Position numbers and translations under genes: made by a program
Shown: piece after piece, positions 50,991 to 59,529 of the stretch
Layout of the letters: every line of letters starts with the position of its first letter
How positions within the stretch are numbered: position 1 is the first letter of the stretch
NCBI RefSeq assembly: GCF_000025325.1
Contig: NC_013745.1
Span: 248,001 to 312,000, forward strand
Length of the DNA: 64,000 nucleotides
Direction: 5' to 3'
Origin: Haloterrigena turkmenica DSM 5511
GTDB lineage: Archaea > Halobacteriota > Halobacteria > Halobacteriales > Natrialbaceae
The notes under the pieces: generated by a model
The model's input: the letters and a program-made list of their open reading frames with translations, nothing else
Database searches by the model: none
Told to the model about the DNA's origin: nothing

Positions 50991-53543
50991 ATGAGCACAG
51001 AGAGCTTGCCTTCGAGAGCCAAGACAGTGATCATCGGCGCCGGGGCCGTCGGGTGTAGTATCGCCTACCACCTGACGGAACTCGGCGCAGACGACGTGGT
51101 CGTCGTCGATCAGGGACCGCTCCCGGTGACCGGCGGTTCGTCAACGCACGCACCGGGAATCATGTTCCAGACGTCGCCGTCGAAGATCCAGACCAAGACC
51201 GCCCACTACACGAGCCGACTGCTGAAGGACGCGGGCGTCTACACCGAGGTCGGCGGCATCGAAGTCGCCCGCTCCGAGGAACGGATGGACTTCCTCCGGC
51301 GGCGCGTCGAGTGGGCCACCTCGTACGGACTGCCGGAACCGCAGCTCCTCGAGCCCAAGGAGGTCAGCGAGCGTCTCCCACTGGTCGACGAGGAGGAGAT
51401 CCTCGGCGGCTACTACTCGCCGACCGACGGGCAGGTGGCCGGGACCGACGCGCTGCAGTGGTACATCGAGACGTCGTCGGCTCGGTTCTTCGGCGACACC
51501 GAGGTAACGGACATCGAGACCGGCGGCGGCGAGATCCAGGCGGTCGTCACCGACAACGGCCGTATCGAGTGCGATCGGTGCGTCCTCGCGACGAACAACT
51601 GGGCCTACCAGACCGGTCAGATGGCGGGCCTTGACCTGCCGATCACGCCCGTCGAGCACCAGTACGTCGTCACGGATCCGCTCGAGGAGCTCCGAGGTAA
51701 CGAGGATGCGATCGGCGACGCCACCGCCGGACTCGAGGTCCCCGGCGATAGTCAGATCACGGAGTTCATGGCCCAGCCGCCGGATCGGCCGGTCGGTCGC
51801 GACCAGGACAACTCGCTGTACTTCCGGACGCACGGCGACGGGTACGGACTCGGGTCCTACAACCACGAACCCTTGGTCGTCGACCCGGACGAGATGGGGA
51901 AAAACGACGAGGACAGCCAGGCGTCGGTCCACAGCTTCACCGAGAAACACTGGACGAAGGCGACGCACCCGGACCGCGAGAAGTCGCCCCAGCAGGCGTT
52001 CGACGAACTGCTGCCCGCGACCGAGGGCAAAGACTTCCGCGTCACCGAGAACGGCATCTTCGTCTACACGCCGGACGGGATGCCGGTGCTCGGCGAGACG
52101 GCGGCGGTCGACGGCCTCTGGACCGGGCTGGCGATCTGGTGGACCCACTCCGGCGGCTACGGGAAGATCCTCGCCGAGTGGATGGAGAACGGCGTCCCGC
52201 GGCTCCCGTCCGGACCCGTCGACACGAGCGGCATCCACGTCAACCGGTTCGAACCTCACGCCGGGTGCAAGGACTACTTCACGGACCGCGGCGGCAAACG
52301 GTACGAGCAGGTGTACAGCATCGTCGAACCGCGGTGGCAGCCCGACGACCACCGCGGGCTGCGCGTGAGTCCGTTCTACGGGCAACAGCAGGAACTCGGC
52401 GCCGAGTTCTACCAGAGCGGCGGCTGGGAGACGCCCCAGTGGTACGAGTCCAACGCGGACCTCGTCTCGAAGTACGAGGAGCAGATCCCCGAACGGGACG
52501 GCTGGCAGGGAGTCAACCGCTCCCCGATCGAGGGCGCCGAGCACCTCCACACCCGCGAGAACGTTTCCATGTTCGATATGACGACGTTCAGTTCGATCAT
52601 GGTCGAGGGCGAGGACGCCGGCGACTTCCTCCAGCGGATCTGTAGCAACGACATGGACGTCGATACCGGTCGGGTCCGCTACTCGACGATGCTGAACGAG
52701 GGCGGAACCATCCTCGCCGACATCACCGTCGCCCGACTCGACGAGGACGAGTACATGGTGACGACCGGCGGCGGCAACTCGCCGGGCATCCACGGCTCTT
52801 GGCTCCAGGAGCACGCGCCCGATACCGTCTCCGTCACGGTCGAGGAATCCGCGAAGTGCACCGTCGGACTGTGGGGGCCGAAGTCTCGGCTGCTGCTCCA
52901 GCGAGTCACCGATGCCGACGTCTCTAACGACGAGTTCCCGTACTTCAGTTGCAAGCGGCTCTACGTCGGTGACGTCCCCGTGATCGCGCTGCGGGTCTCG
53001 TACGTCGGCGAACTCGGCTGGGAGCTGTGGGCTCCCTCCGAGTACGGCCAGAAGCTTTGGAACACGCTCTGGGAGGCCGGTCAAGATCTCGACGTCAGGG
53101 CCATGGGCGGCGGCGCCCTCGAGTCGATGCGCCTCGAGAAAGGGTTCCGCCTGTGGGGGACTGACATCGACACGGACGTCAACCCACTCGAGGCCGGCCT
53201 TCCCTTCGCCGTCGACCTCGACACCGAGTTCATCGGGAAGGAGGCGCTCGTCGAGGCCAAAGAGGAGGGCATCGATACCGAGGTCGCCTGCCTGACGCTG
53301 GACGATTCGACCGACGTGATGCTCGGCGGGCGGCCGGTGCTCGCTGACGGCGAGGCCGTCGGCTACGTTCAGGCCGGCGACTACGGCTACAGCGTCGGCG
53401 AATCGATCGCCTACACGTACCTGCCCAGCGAGTACGCCGACGCCGGGACGTCGGTGCAGATCGAGTGCGAAGGGGAGACCTACGACGCGACGGTCCGCGA
53501 CGAGCCGCTGTACGATCCCGGCCGCAACAAGATCATCCGGTAG
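50991..53543 (+). CDS. Dimethylglycine/sarcosine dehydrogenase-like FAD-GcvT fusion
   Basis: 850 residues. The N-terminal FAD domain (about 1-390) begins TVIIGAGAVGCSIAYHLTEL and has GGSSTHAPGIMFQ, the place of the covalently flavinylated His in mitochondrial DMGDH and SARDH. A middle FAO-type domain leads to the folate-binding GcvT domain (about 440-840: MFDMTTFSSIMVEG, SYVGELGWELWAPSEYG, ALESMRLEKGFRLWG). It demethylates dimethylglycine or sarcosine and hands the methyl to tetrahydrofolate as methylene. Which N-methylglycine it prefers cannot be told. It lies between folD and ilvA, with a C-terminal relic of a paralogue upstream. Confidence 0.92.
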   Translation: MSTESLPSRAKTVIIGAGAVGCSIAYHLTELGADDVVVVDQGPLPVTGGSSTHAPGIMFQTSPSKIQTKTAHYTSRLLKDAGVYTEVGGIEVARSEERMDFLRRRVEWATSYGLPEPQLLEPKEVSERLPLVDEEEILGGYYSPTDGQVAGTDALQWYIETSSARFFGDTEVTDIETGGGEIQAVVTDNGRIECDRCVLATNNWAYQTGQMAGLDLPITPVEHQYVVTDPLEELRGNEDAIGDATAGLEVPGDSQITEFMAQPPDRPVGRDQDNSLYFRTHGDGYGLGSYNHEPLVVDPDEMGKNDEDSQASVHSFTEKHWTKATHPDREKSPQQAFDELLPATEGKDFRVTENGIFVYTPDGMPVLGETAAVDGLWTGLAIWWTHSGGYGKILAEWMENGVPRLPSGPVDTSGIHVNRFEPHAGCKDYFTDRGGKRYEQVYSIVEPRWQPDDHRGLRVSPFYGQQQELGAEFYQSGGWETPQWYESNADLVSKYEEQIPERDGWQGVNRSPIEGAEHLHTRENVSMFDMTTFSSIMVEGEDAGDFLQRICSNDMDVDTGRVRYSTMLNEGGTILADITVARLDEDEYMVTTGGGNSPGIHGSWLQEHAPDTVSVTVEESAKCTVGLWGPKSRLLLQRVTDADVSNDEFPYFSCKRLYVGDVPVIALRVSYVGELGWELWAPSEYGQKLWNTLWEAGQDLDVRAMGGGALESMRLEKGFRLWGTDIDTDVNPLEAGLPFAVDLDTEFIGKEALVEAKEEGIDTEVACLTLDDSTDVMLGGRPVLADGEAVGYVQAGDYGYSVGESIAYTYLPSEYADAGTSVQIECEGETYDATVRDEPLYDPGRNKIIR

Positions 53544-53574
53544 CGTTCGACAACCAACAACCACAGATTCAATT

Positions 53575-54819
53575 ATGAGTGAATTTCAGGACCAAGAATC
53601 GTTAGTTCAGTATGCAGACATCGAACGAGCGCGCGACCGCTTCGACGACGAGACGGTCGTCAAGCGGACGCCGGTCGAGCGGAGCACGTCGCTCGGCGAA
53701 ATGGTTGACGCGGAGGTGTACCTGAAGATGGAGCACCTCCAGTGGACCGGCTCGTTCAAGACGCGCGGGGCGTACAACAAGATCAGACAGGCAGTCGACG
53801 ACGGGGCCGACGAGTTCGTCGCCGCGAGCGCGGGCAACCACGCACAGGGCGTCGCCCTCGCGGCGACGAAATGCGGCGCGAACTCGACGATCGTGATGCC
53901 GACGCACGCCCCGCAGGCGAAGATTGACGCGACGCGGAGCTACGGCGCGGCGGTCGAACTGGTCGGGCAAGATTTCCAAGAGGCAATGGCGTACGCACAG
54001 GACTACGCCGCTGACAACGACGTCGAGTTCGTCCACGCGTACGACGATCCGAACATCGTCGCCGGACAGGGGACGCTCGGCATCGAGATCCACGAGGACT
54101 GCCCCGACGTCGATACCGTCGTCGTCCCGATCGGGGGCGGCGGACTCATCAGCGGCGTCGCCACCGCGCTCGACCACCTCTCCCCCGAGACACGCGTCGT
54201 CGGCGTCCAGGCCGAGGGGGCCGCAACCGTCCACGAGAGTCTCGACAAGGGAATCCCGGTCACGCTCGACGAAGTCGATACCATCGCCGACGGGATCGCG
54301 ACCGGCGGGATCTCCGACCTGACGCTCAACCTCATCGAGGACCACGTCGACGAGGTCGTCACCGTCTCCGACGCGGAGATCGCCAACGCGATCCTGCTGC
54401 TACTCGAGCGCGCGAAACAGGTCGTCGAGGGCGCGGCCGCCGCGTCGGTCGCGGCCGTTCTGAGCGATCAGTTGGACGTCAGCGGTGAGACCGTCATGCC
54501 CGTCCTCGGCGGCGGGAACCTGGACATGACGATGCTGCAGACCGTCCTCATCCACGCGCTCACGGAACGGGGACAGATCCTGCGGCTGCGCGTCCGGATC
54601 GACGACATGCCCGGAAAGATGGACGACATCTCGGGCGTCATCGCCGATCACGGAGCGAACATCCAGACGGTCCGGCACGACCGCGCGGTCGAGGACCTCA
54701 CCGTCGGCGAAGCGTACCTGGTGTTTCAAATCGAGACCAGCGGCGCCGAACACGCCGCGGCGATCATCGACGCGATCGAAGCCGAAGGGTACACCGTCGA
54801 GGACGTCAACAGGAAGTGA
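53575..54819 (+). CDS. ilvA: Threonine/serine ammonia-lyase
   Basis: 414 residues, PLP enzyme. The PLP Lys is in WTGSFKTRGAYNK, the substrate loop in ASAGNHAQGVA and the glycine loop in GGGGLISGVATAL. Residues about 325-410 form an ACT domain (RLRVRIDDMPGKMDDISG), as in the single-ACT catabolic type rather than the two-ACT biosynthetic form. It deaminates serine to pyruvate or threonine to 2-oxobutyrate. Placed 31 bases after the DMGDH-like gene, its likely job is to drain serine made from betaine-derived glycine. RidA, encoded at 58399, clears its enamine intermediate. Confidence 0.93.
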   Translation: MSEFQDQESLVQYADIERARDRFDDETVVKRTPVERSTSLGEMVDAEVYLKMEHLQWTGSFKTRGAYNKIRQAVDDGADEFVAASAGNHAQGVALAATKCGANSTIVMPTHAPQAKIDATRSYGAAVELVGQDFQEAMAYAQDYAADNDVEFVHAYDDPNIVAGQGTLGIEIHEDCPDVDTVVVPIGGGGLISGVATALDHLSPETRVVGVQAEGAATVHESLDKGIPVTLDEVDTIADGIATGGISDLTLNLIEDHVDEVVTVSDAEIANAILLLLERAKQVVEGAAAASVAAVLSDQLDVSGETVMPVLGGGNLDMTMLQTVLIHALTERGQILRLRVRIDDMPGKMDDISGVIADHGANIQTVRHDRAVEDLTVGEAYLVFQIETSGAEHAAAIIDAIEAEGYTVEDVNRK

Positions 54820-54915
54820 AAATGTAACGACAGCTTGTGGAAAGAGGCCCTGATTCGATCGATTCGAGGTTTAATTCCCCGATCCGAACGTGTTCGATAC
54901 TAGATTGAAGGGTAG

Positions 54916-54924
54916 GCTTATACC
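54916..54924 (+). promoter_or_regulatory. TATA box before the BCCT transporter leader
   Basis: GCTTATACC predicts a transcript start near 54947, about 16 bases before the small leader frame and 150 before the transporter gene. Confidence 0.4.
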
Positions 54925-54962
54925 GAAGAACGAAGAGAACCAATGAGAGGTAGTCACTAACA

Positions 54963-55091
54963 ATGGTCGGCGAGAACGAGCGTACGAGAATCCGATGGAC
55001 CGAGCGGGGGCGCGGTGCCCCGTCGAACGAGACAATCGAGTGGCGGACGTCCGCCGCCGATCGCGGCGATCGAACAGCGGTGAAACGGTGA
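54963..55091 (+). CDS. Possible 42-residue leader peptide coupled to the BCCT gene
   Basis: The frame starts MVGENERTRIRWTERGRG and ends TAVKR, basic and without hydrophobic segments. Its TGA (55089-55091) lies inside the Shine-Dalgarno sequence of the transporter gene, whose ATG is six bases further on. A transcript from the TATA box at 54916 would begin about 16 bases before this ATG. The arrangement suggests translational coupling. The peptide need have no function of its own, and non-coding leader is the alternative. Confidence 0.35.
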   Translation: MVGENERTRIRWTERGRGAPSNETIEWRTSAADRGDRTAVKR

Positions 55092-55094
55092 TCC
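55087..55094 (+). promoter_or_regulatory. Shine-Dalgarno site of the BCCT gene
   Basis: GGTGATCC, eight bases complementary to the 16S tail, three bases before the ATG at 55098 and overlapping the stop codon of the leader frame. Confidence 0.6.
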
Positions 55095-55097
55095 ACG

Positions 55098-56756
55098 ATG
55101 GCGCGAGCTGAATCAAACGGACCGATCGGACAGTTCCTCGAGGAACTCGACACGCCAGTATTCGCGGTCGGCTTCTTCATCGCCGCCGCAGCAGTGATCG
55201 CGTTCGTCCTCTGGCCGGAGGCCGCGTCGGGGTACATGACCAGCGTGAACGATTTCCTGTGGACTGCCGCGGGCTGGTGGTACCTGGTCGCGATGTTCGC
55301 CCTGGTCGCGTTCGCCGGCTTCCTGATATTCGGACCGTGGGGCAACATCAAACTCGGCGATGAGGACGAAGAGCCGGAGTTCACGTTCCTCGCGTACTTC
55401 GCGATGCTGTACTCGGCGGGGATCGCCGCCGGGATCGTGTTCTGGGGCCCCGCCGAGGCGATCTTCCACTACGACACCGTCTCGCCGTTCATCGGCGCGG
55501 AGTCGCAGTCGGCGGGGGCCGCCGTCGGGGCGATCCAGTACACGTTCTTCCACTGGGGCCTCTCCGCGTGGACCGCGTACGTGATCATGGCGCTCCCGAT
55601 CGCGTACTTCGCCTACCGATACGATGCGCCGCTGCGCATCTCGACGGTGATCGCACCGTGGGTCGGCATCGAGAACCTCGACCGCCCGATCGCGAAGGTC
55701 ATCGATATCCTCGCCGTGTTCGCGACGATCGGCGGCGTCGCGACGACGCTGGGACTGGTCGGCAGCCAGTTCCTCGTCGGCGTCGAGTGGATCACCGGTG
55801 TGAGCGTCGGCGATCTCGGGACGATCGCCGTGATTACCGGGCTGACCGTCGCGTTCACGATCTCGGTCGCGCTCGGCGTGGAGAAGGGAATCCGCCGCCT
55901 CTCGTACTTCAACATGGCCCTGTTCGCCGTGGTGACCGTCGCGACTTTCGTCCTCGGGCCGACGACGTACATCATGACCGTCGGCACCGAGGCGCTCGGC
56001 GCGTACATCAACGACTTCGTCACGATGAGCTTCTACACCGGCGCCGCCGAGAACGTCGGCGGCGGCGTCAGCGGCTGGGTCGGCGGCTGGACGGTCTTCT
56101 ATTGGGCGTGGTGGTTCTCTTGGACGCCGTTCGTCGGGCTGTTCATCGCGCGCATCTCGCGCGGTCGGACGGTGAGACAGGTCGTCGTCACGGGCGTCGT
56201 CGCCTCGACGGGCATCACGATTCCGTGGTTCGCCACGATGGGCGGCACCGCGATCTTCCTGCAGGAGAACGGTCGCGCCGACATCCTCACCGTCATCAGC
56301 GAACTCGGTGAGGCCGGCTCCGGATACCCGCTGTTCGAGGCGTTGCCGCTCGGCGGCGTGTTGACGGGTCTGTTCCTCGTGCTCGTGACGACGTTCCTCG
56401 TCACGTCGGCCGACTCCTCGACGCTGGCGCTGGGAATGCTCACGACTGGCGGAAACGAAAAGCCCTCGACGATCAACCGCGTCATCTGGGGATTCCTCAT
56501 CGGCGCGCTCGCGTCGCTGCTGATGGTCACCGGTGGCGTCGACGCCCTACAGCAGGCCGCGATCATCACCGGCGGACCGTTTGCGGTCATCGCGTTACTC
56601 GCCGTCGCAGCGATGATCGTCACGTTCAGCAGTCATCGACCGCTGTTCCTCCGCGAAGAGGACAACGTCTCGCTCCCGTCTCCCGAGCCCGAGACGTCCG
56701 ACCGCGATGCCGCCGACGCTGATCCATCCGCCGACGCCGATCCGTCCGACGACTGA
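55098..56756 (+). CDS. BCCT family betaine/carnitine/choline transporter
   Basis: 552 residues with twelve membrane segments. The BCCT signature is present in full: GWTVFYWAWWFSWTPFVGLF, then ARISRGRT. The start of the core (LAYFAMLYSAGIAAGIVFWG) and the helix GIRRLSYFNMALFAV agree. The GAGI-type motif reads SAGIAAG here; sodium-coupled betaine carriers usually have GxGIG-like sequences. The acidic C-terminal tail (DRDAADADPSADADPSDD) is about 45 residues long. It takes up quaternary amines, most likely glycine betaine, either as compatible solute or as food for the demethylation genes around it. Confidence 0.95.
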   Translation: MARAESNGPIGQFLEELDTPVFAVGFFIAAAAVIAFVLWPEAASGYMTSVNDFLWTAAGWWYLVAMFALVAFAGFLIFGPWGNIKLGDEDEEPEFTFLAYFAMLYSAGIAAGIVFWGPAEAIFHYDTVSPFIGAESQSAGAAVGAIQYTFFHWGLSAWTAYVIMALPIAYFAYRYDAPLRISTVIAPWVGIENLDRPIAKVIDILAVFATIGGVATTLGLVGSQFLVGVEWITGVSVGDLGTIAVITGLTVAFTISVALGVEKGIRRLSYFNMALFAVVTVATFVLGPTTYIMTVGTEALGAYINDFVTMSFYTGAAENVGGGVSGWVGGWTVFYWAWWFSWTPFVGLFIARISRGRTVRQVVVTGVVASTGITIPWFATMGGTAIFLQENGRADILTVISELGEAGSGYPLFEALPLGGVLTGLFLVLVTTFLVTSADSSTLALGMLTTGGNEKPSTINRVIWGFLIGALASLLMVTGGVDALQQAAIITGGPFAVIALLAVAAMIVTFSSHRPLFLREEDNVSLPSPEPETSDRDAADADPSADADPSDD

Positions 56757-57031
56757 CCGACCGCCGCTCGGCCGATCGATTTCGATTTCGGTGCCGGACG
56801 CTGTCGCGGCGTTCGTCCGGCGGGTGACTGCCGACCGGGAGCGGGGATGATACCGACGACGATCGGCTCGCTTCGTCTCTTCCGGTTCCAGTAGCTATCC
56901 GTCTCCAAGCCACTGCACGGCTACACGGTCACGCGACGTATTGCAGTCACGCGGAGTAGCGACGGCGAGCCCGCAACGCAGCCGATCGGCGATGAAAATC
57001 AGTCGTCGGCGTTACGTCGGTACCGCGAGCC

Positions 57032-58270
57032 TCACCCGTAGATCGGGAACTCCTCGCAGAGGTCGTCGACCCGCGACGAAACGCGATCGGCGACCGCGTC
57101 GTCATCGGGCGCGTCGAGCACGTCGACGATGAGATCGGCGACGGTCTCCATCTCGGCCTCCTCGAGGCCGCGGGTCGCGAGCGCGGGGGTACCGACGCGG
57201 ATTCCGTTGGTCACCATCGGCGATCGCATCTCGCCGGGGATGGTGTTCTTGTTGACGACGATGCCGACGTCGCTCAGCGCTTCCTCGGCTTCCGTCCCCG
57301 TCAGATCGGGGTGGGAGTCGCGCAGATCGACGAGCAGGAGGTGTTTGTCGGTCCCGCCGCTGACCAGCGAGAGCCCCTGTTCGTCGAACACCTGGCCGAG
57401 GCGCTTCGCGTCGGCGCCGATCCGTTCGGCGTACGCTTCGAACTCGTCGGTCCGGTCCTCTGCGAATCCGACCGCCTTGCCGGCGACGTTGTGCATCAGC
57501 GGTCCGCCCTGCGCGCCGGGGAACACGGCGGAGTCGACGTCGTCGGCGTGCTCCTCGTCGCACATGATGAGCCCACCGCGTCCGGCGCGAATCGTCTTGT
57601 GGGTACTCCCGGTGACGAAGTCCGCGTGCTTGGCCGGCGACGAGTGAACGCCGGCCGCGATGAGACCGGTCACGTGAGCGATGTCCGCGAGGTGGTAGGC
57701 GGCGATCTCGCCGATGCGGTCGTACTCGAACTCGCGCGGGTAGGCCGACGAGCCGCTGACGATCATGTCCGGCTCGACCTCGCGGACCTGTTCCGCGACG
57801 GCGTCGTAGTCGATGTACCCCGTCTCGGGATCGTCCTTGTACTGCTCGACGTCGTAGAGCTGACCCGAGAAGTTCACGTTGTAACCGTGCGAGAGGTACC
57901 CGCCGTGTGACAGCGACAGCGAGAGGATCGCGTCTCCCGGCTCGAGGACCGCGAAGTAGACCCCCATGTTCGCCTGCGCCCCGCCGTGTGGCTGGACGGT
58001 GGCGTGGTCCATCTCGAAGAGCGCTTTCGCGTGCTCGATAGCGAGTTACTCCACCGTATCGACGTGCTGGCACCCACCGTAGTACCGACTGTCGGGATAT
58101 CCTTCCGCGTACGTGTTCGTCAACACGCTTCCCTGCGCCTCGAGGACGGCTTTCGAGACGTGGTTCTCCGAAGCGATCATCCCGAGCGTCGATTCCTGCC
58201 GTTCGCGTTCGAGCGAGACGGCCTCGGACACGCTCGGCGCTATCCGGTCGAGTGGCTGTTCGAACGACAT
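57032..58270 (-). pseudogene. glyA: Serine hydroxymethyltransferase interrupted by one in-frame TAA
   Basis: It converts glycine plus methylene-tetrahydrofolate to serine. The start at 58270 gives [20 protein letters not shown] and [22 protein letters not shown], then TAA (58046-58048), and the same frame continues LAIEHAKALFEMDHATVQPH with no shift. Relatives have Gln at this place, so a CAA to TAA change is the simplest explanation. The PLP Lys region (VTGSTHKTIRAGRGG) and the C-terminus (LCEEFPIYG) are intact, total 412 sense codons. The second half has its own ATG (58010-58012), but a protein from there lacks the N-terminal active-site residues. The gene is newly inactivated, or the base is an error. 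Confidence 0.88.
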
Positions 58271-58365
58271 ACGCCGAGTGGAACGGATTCGAGTGAGTAT
58301 CTTGCGTGTGTGTAACACACCCCCACAAGATGTAACTCCGCTAACCGGACGTGGAACGGAGCCGA

Positions 58366-58374
58366 CATTTAAGA
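58366..58374 (+). promoter_or_regulatory. TATA box of ridA
   Basis: CATTTAAGA, about 29 bases before the ATG at 58399. It fixes this start over in-frame codons further up. Confidence 0.5.
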
Positions 58375-58398
58375 GACCCGAACTGGTACCCCAGTGTG

Positions 58399-58776
58399 AT
58401 GCGAACCGTCAGCACCGACGACGCACCGGCAGCCGTTGGCGCGTACAGTCAGGCGACCAGAACCGACGACGTCCTCATCACCGCGGGACAGCTCCCGCTG
58501 ACGGCGGACGGCGACCTGTTAGACGACGAATCGGTCGGCGACCAGACGCGGCAGTGTCTGGAAAACGTCGCGGCGATCCTCGAGGCGGAGGGCCTGTCGA
58601 TGGACGACGTCCTCAAGACGACCGTCTTCCTCGACGACATCGACGACTTCGAGGAGTTCAACGAGGTCTACAGCGAGTTCTTCGACGAGGAACCGCCTGC
58701 TCGGAGCGCGGTCGAAGTCGGCCGCGTCCCCAAGGGCGCGGCGATCGAGATCGAAGCGATCGCGGCCGCCGAATAG
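58399..58776 (+). CDS. ridA: RidA family enamine/imine deaminase
   Basis: 125 residues. It hydrolyses 2-aminoacrylate and similar enamines released by PLP enzymes such as IlvA. Family marks are [41 protein letters not shown] and the Arg/Glu site in [20 protein letters not shown]. The start is set by the TATA box. It is divergent from glyA and close to ilvA, as expected when serine is being deaminated. Confidence 0.93.
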   Translation: MRTVSTDDAPAAVGAYSQATRTDDVLITAGQLPLTADGDLLDDESVGDQTRQCLENVAAILEAEGLSMDDVLKTTVFLDDIDDFEEFNEVYSEFFDEEPPARSAVEVGRVPKGAAIEIEAIAAAE

Positions 58777-59046
58777 ACGACCGCGGCGAGCACCGGACCG
58801 AAATCGACCCGTCTGTCCCACCTTTTCGTTCCGTCGACTACGGTTAGCTCAGCGAGAGCAAGAAACACGACCGTCCGAGCGTCCGTATTCGCGGTCTGAC
58901 AGTGACCGGGCGATACGGATGGTTCGATCGCGGCTCTCCGGTCTCGAGTCTCTCGGGTTCGTAGAACGGATGCGATCGATCGCCATCTGGGACGGACTGA
59001 CGACTCATCACGGCGGACAACTGCGGCTGACGCGTCCGGTCGATCG

Positions 59047-59330
59047 CTACTCGAGACGTCGGTCGTCGTCGGGCTCATTCGCCGGGACCTCTCCGTCTAC
59101 GGGCCGTCGAGTCCTTACGGGTGCCGGTACGATTCGTCGGTACGTCACTACGCCGGTGATCGTGCCAACGAGATAGATCCACGCGCGGAGCGACGGGTCC
59201 GGCCCGCCGAAGAGCGCGTTCGCGACGTACGGACCATTCGCTGTCTGGTAACGCTTCGATCCCGAACAGATCGTTCTCGGCAGGCGGTTCGCCGCGCTTT
59301 CGCGGACGGCTTTCAGAACGAACTGGTACG
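59047..59330 (-). pseudogene. Decayed C-terminal piece of a membrane protein
   Basis: The minus-strand frame ending TAG (59047-59049) contains one clear hydrophobic helix (RAWIYLVGTITGVVTYRRIV) after NGPYVANALFGGPDPS, then a polar tail. Upstream, protein-like sequence continues in another frame (GEPPAENDLFGIEALPDSEW), so at least one frameshift separates the parts. The family was not identified. The flanks 58777-59046 and 59331-59529 show nothing else. Confidence 0.35.
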
Positions 59331-59529
59331 CGAATTACACGTCGAATCGTTCCGTGTGCTTCACAACGATATCAGTGTTATCCGTCCGTCGACCACGTCT
59401 CGAGACTCGAGGCCCGTCGCCGTCGAGACGGTATCTGACGGCGATTCGTCTCAGGTACACCGGAACCGGTCCCGTGACTCGCGGGAGTTCGACGGAACCG
59501 AAGAGAACGCTATCGAAGGTCTGAACCTA

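Noticed and set aside
51141-53564. 807-residue minus-strand open frame
   Set aside because: Antisense shadow of the DMGDH-like gene, whose domains are unmistakable.
58308-58320. GTGTGT-A-ACACAC short palindrome between glyA and ridA
   Set aside because: Arms are simple GT/AC repeats of six bases; such low-complexity pairs are expected by chance and no second copy was seen.
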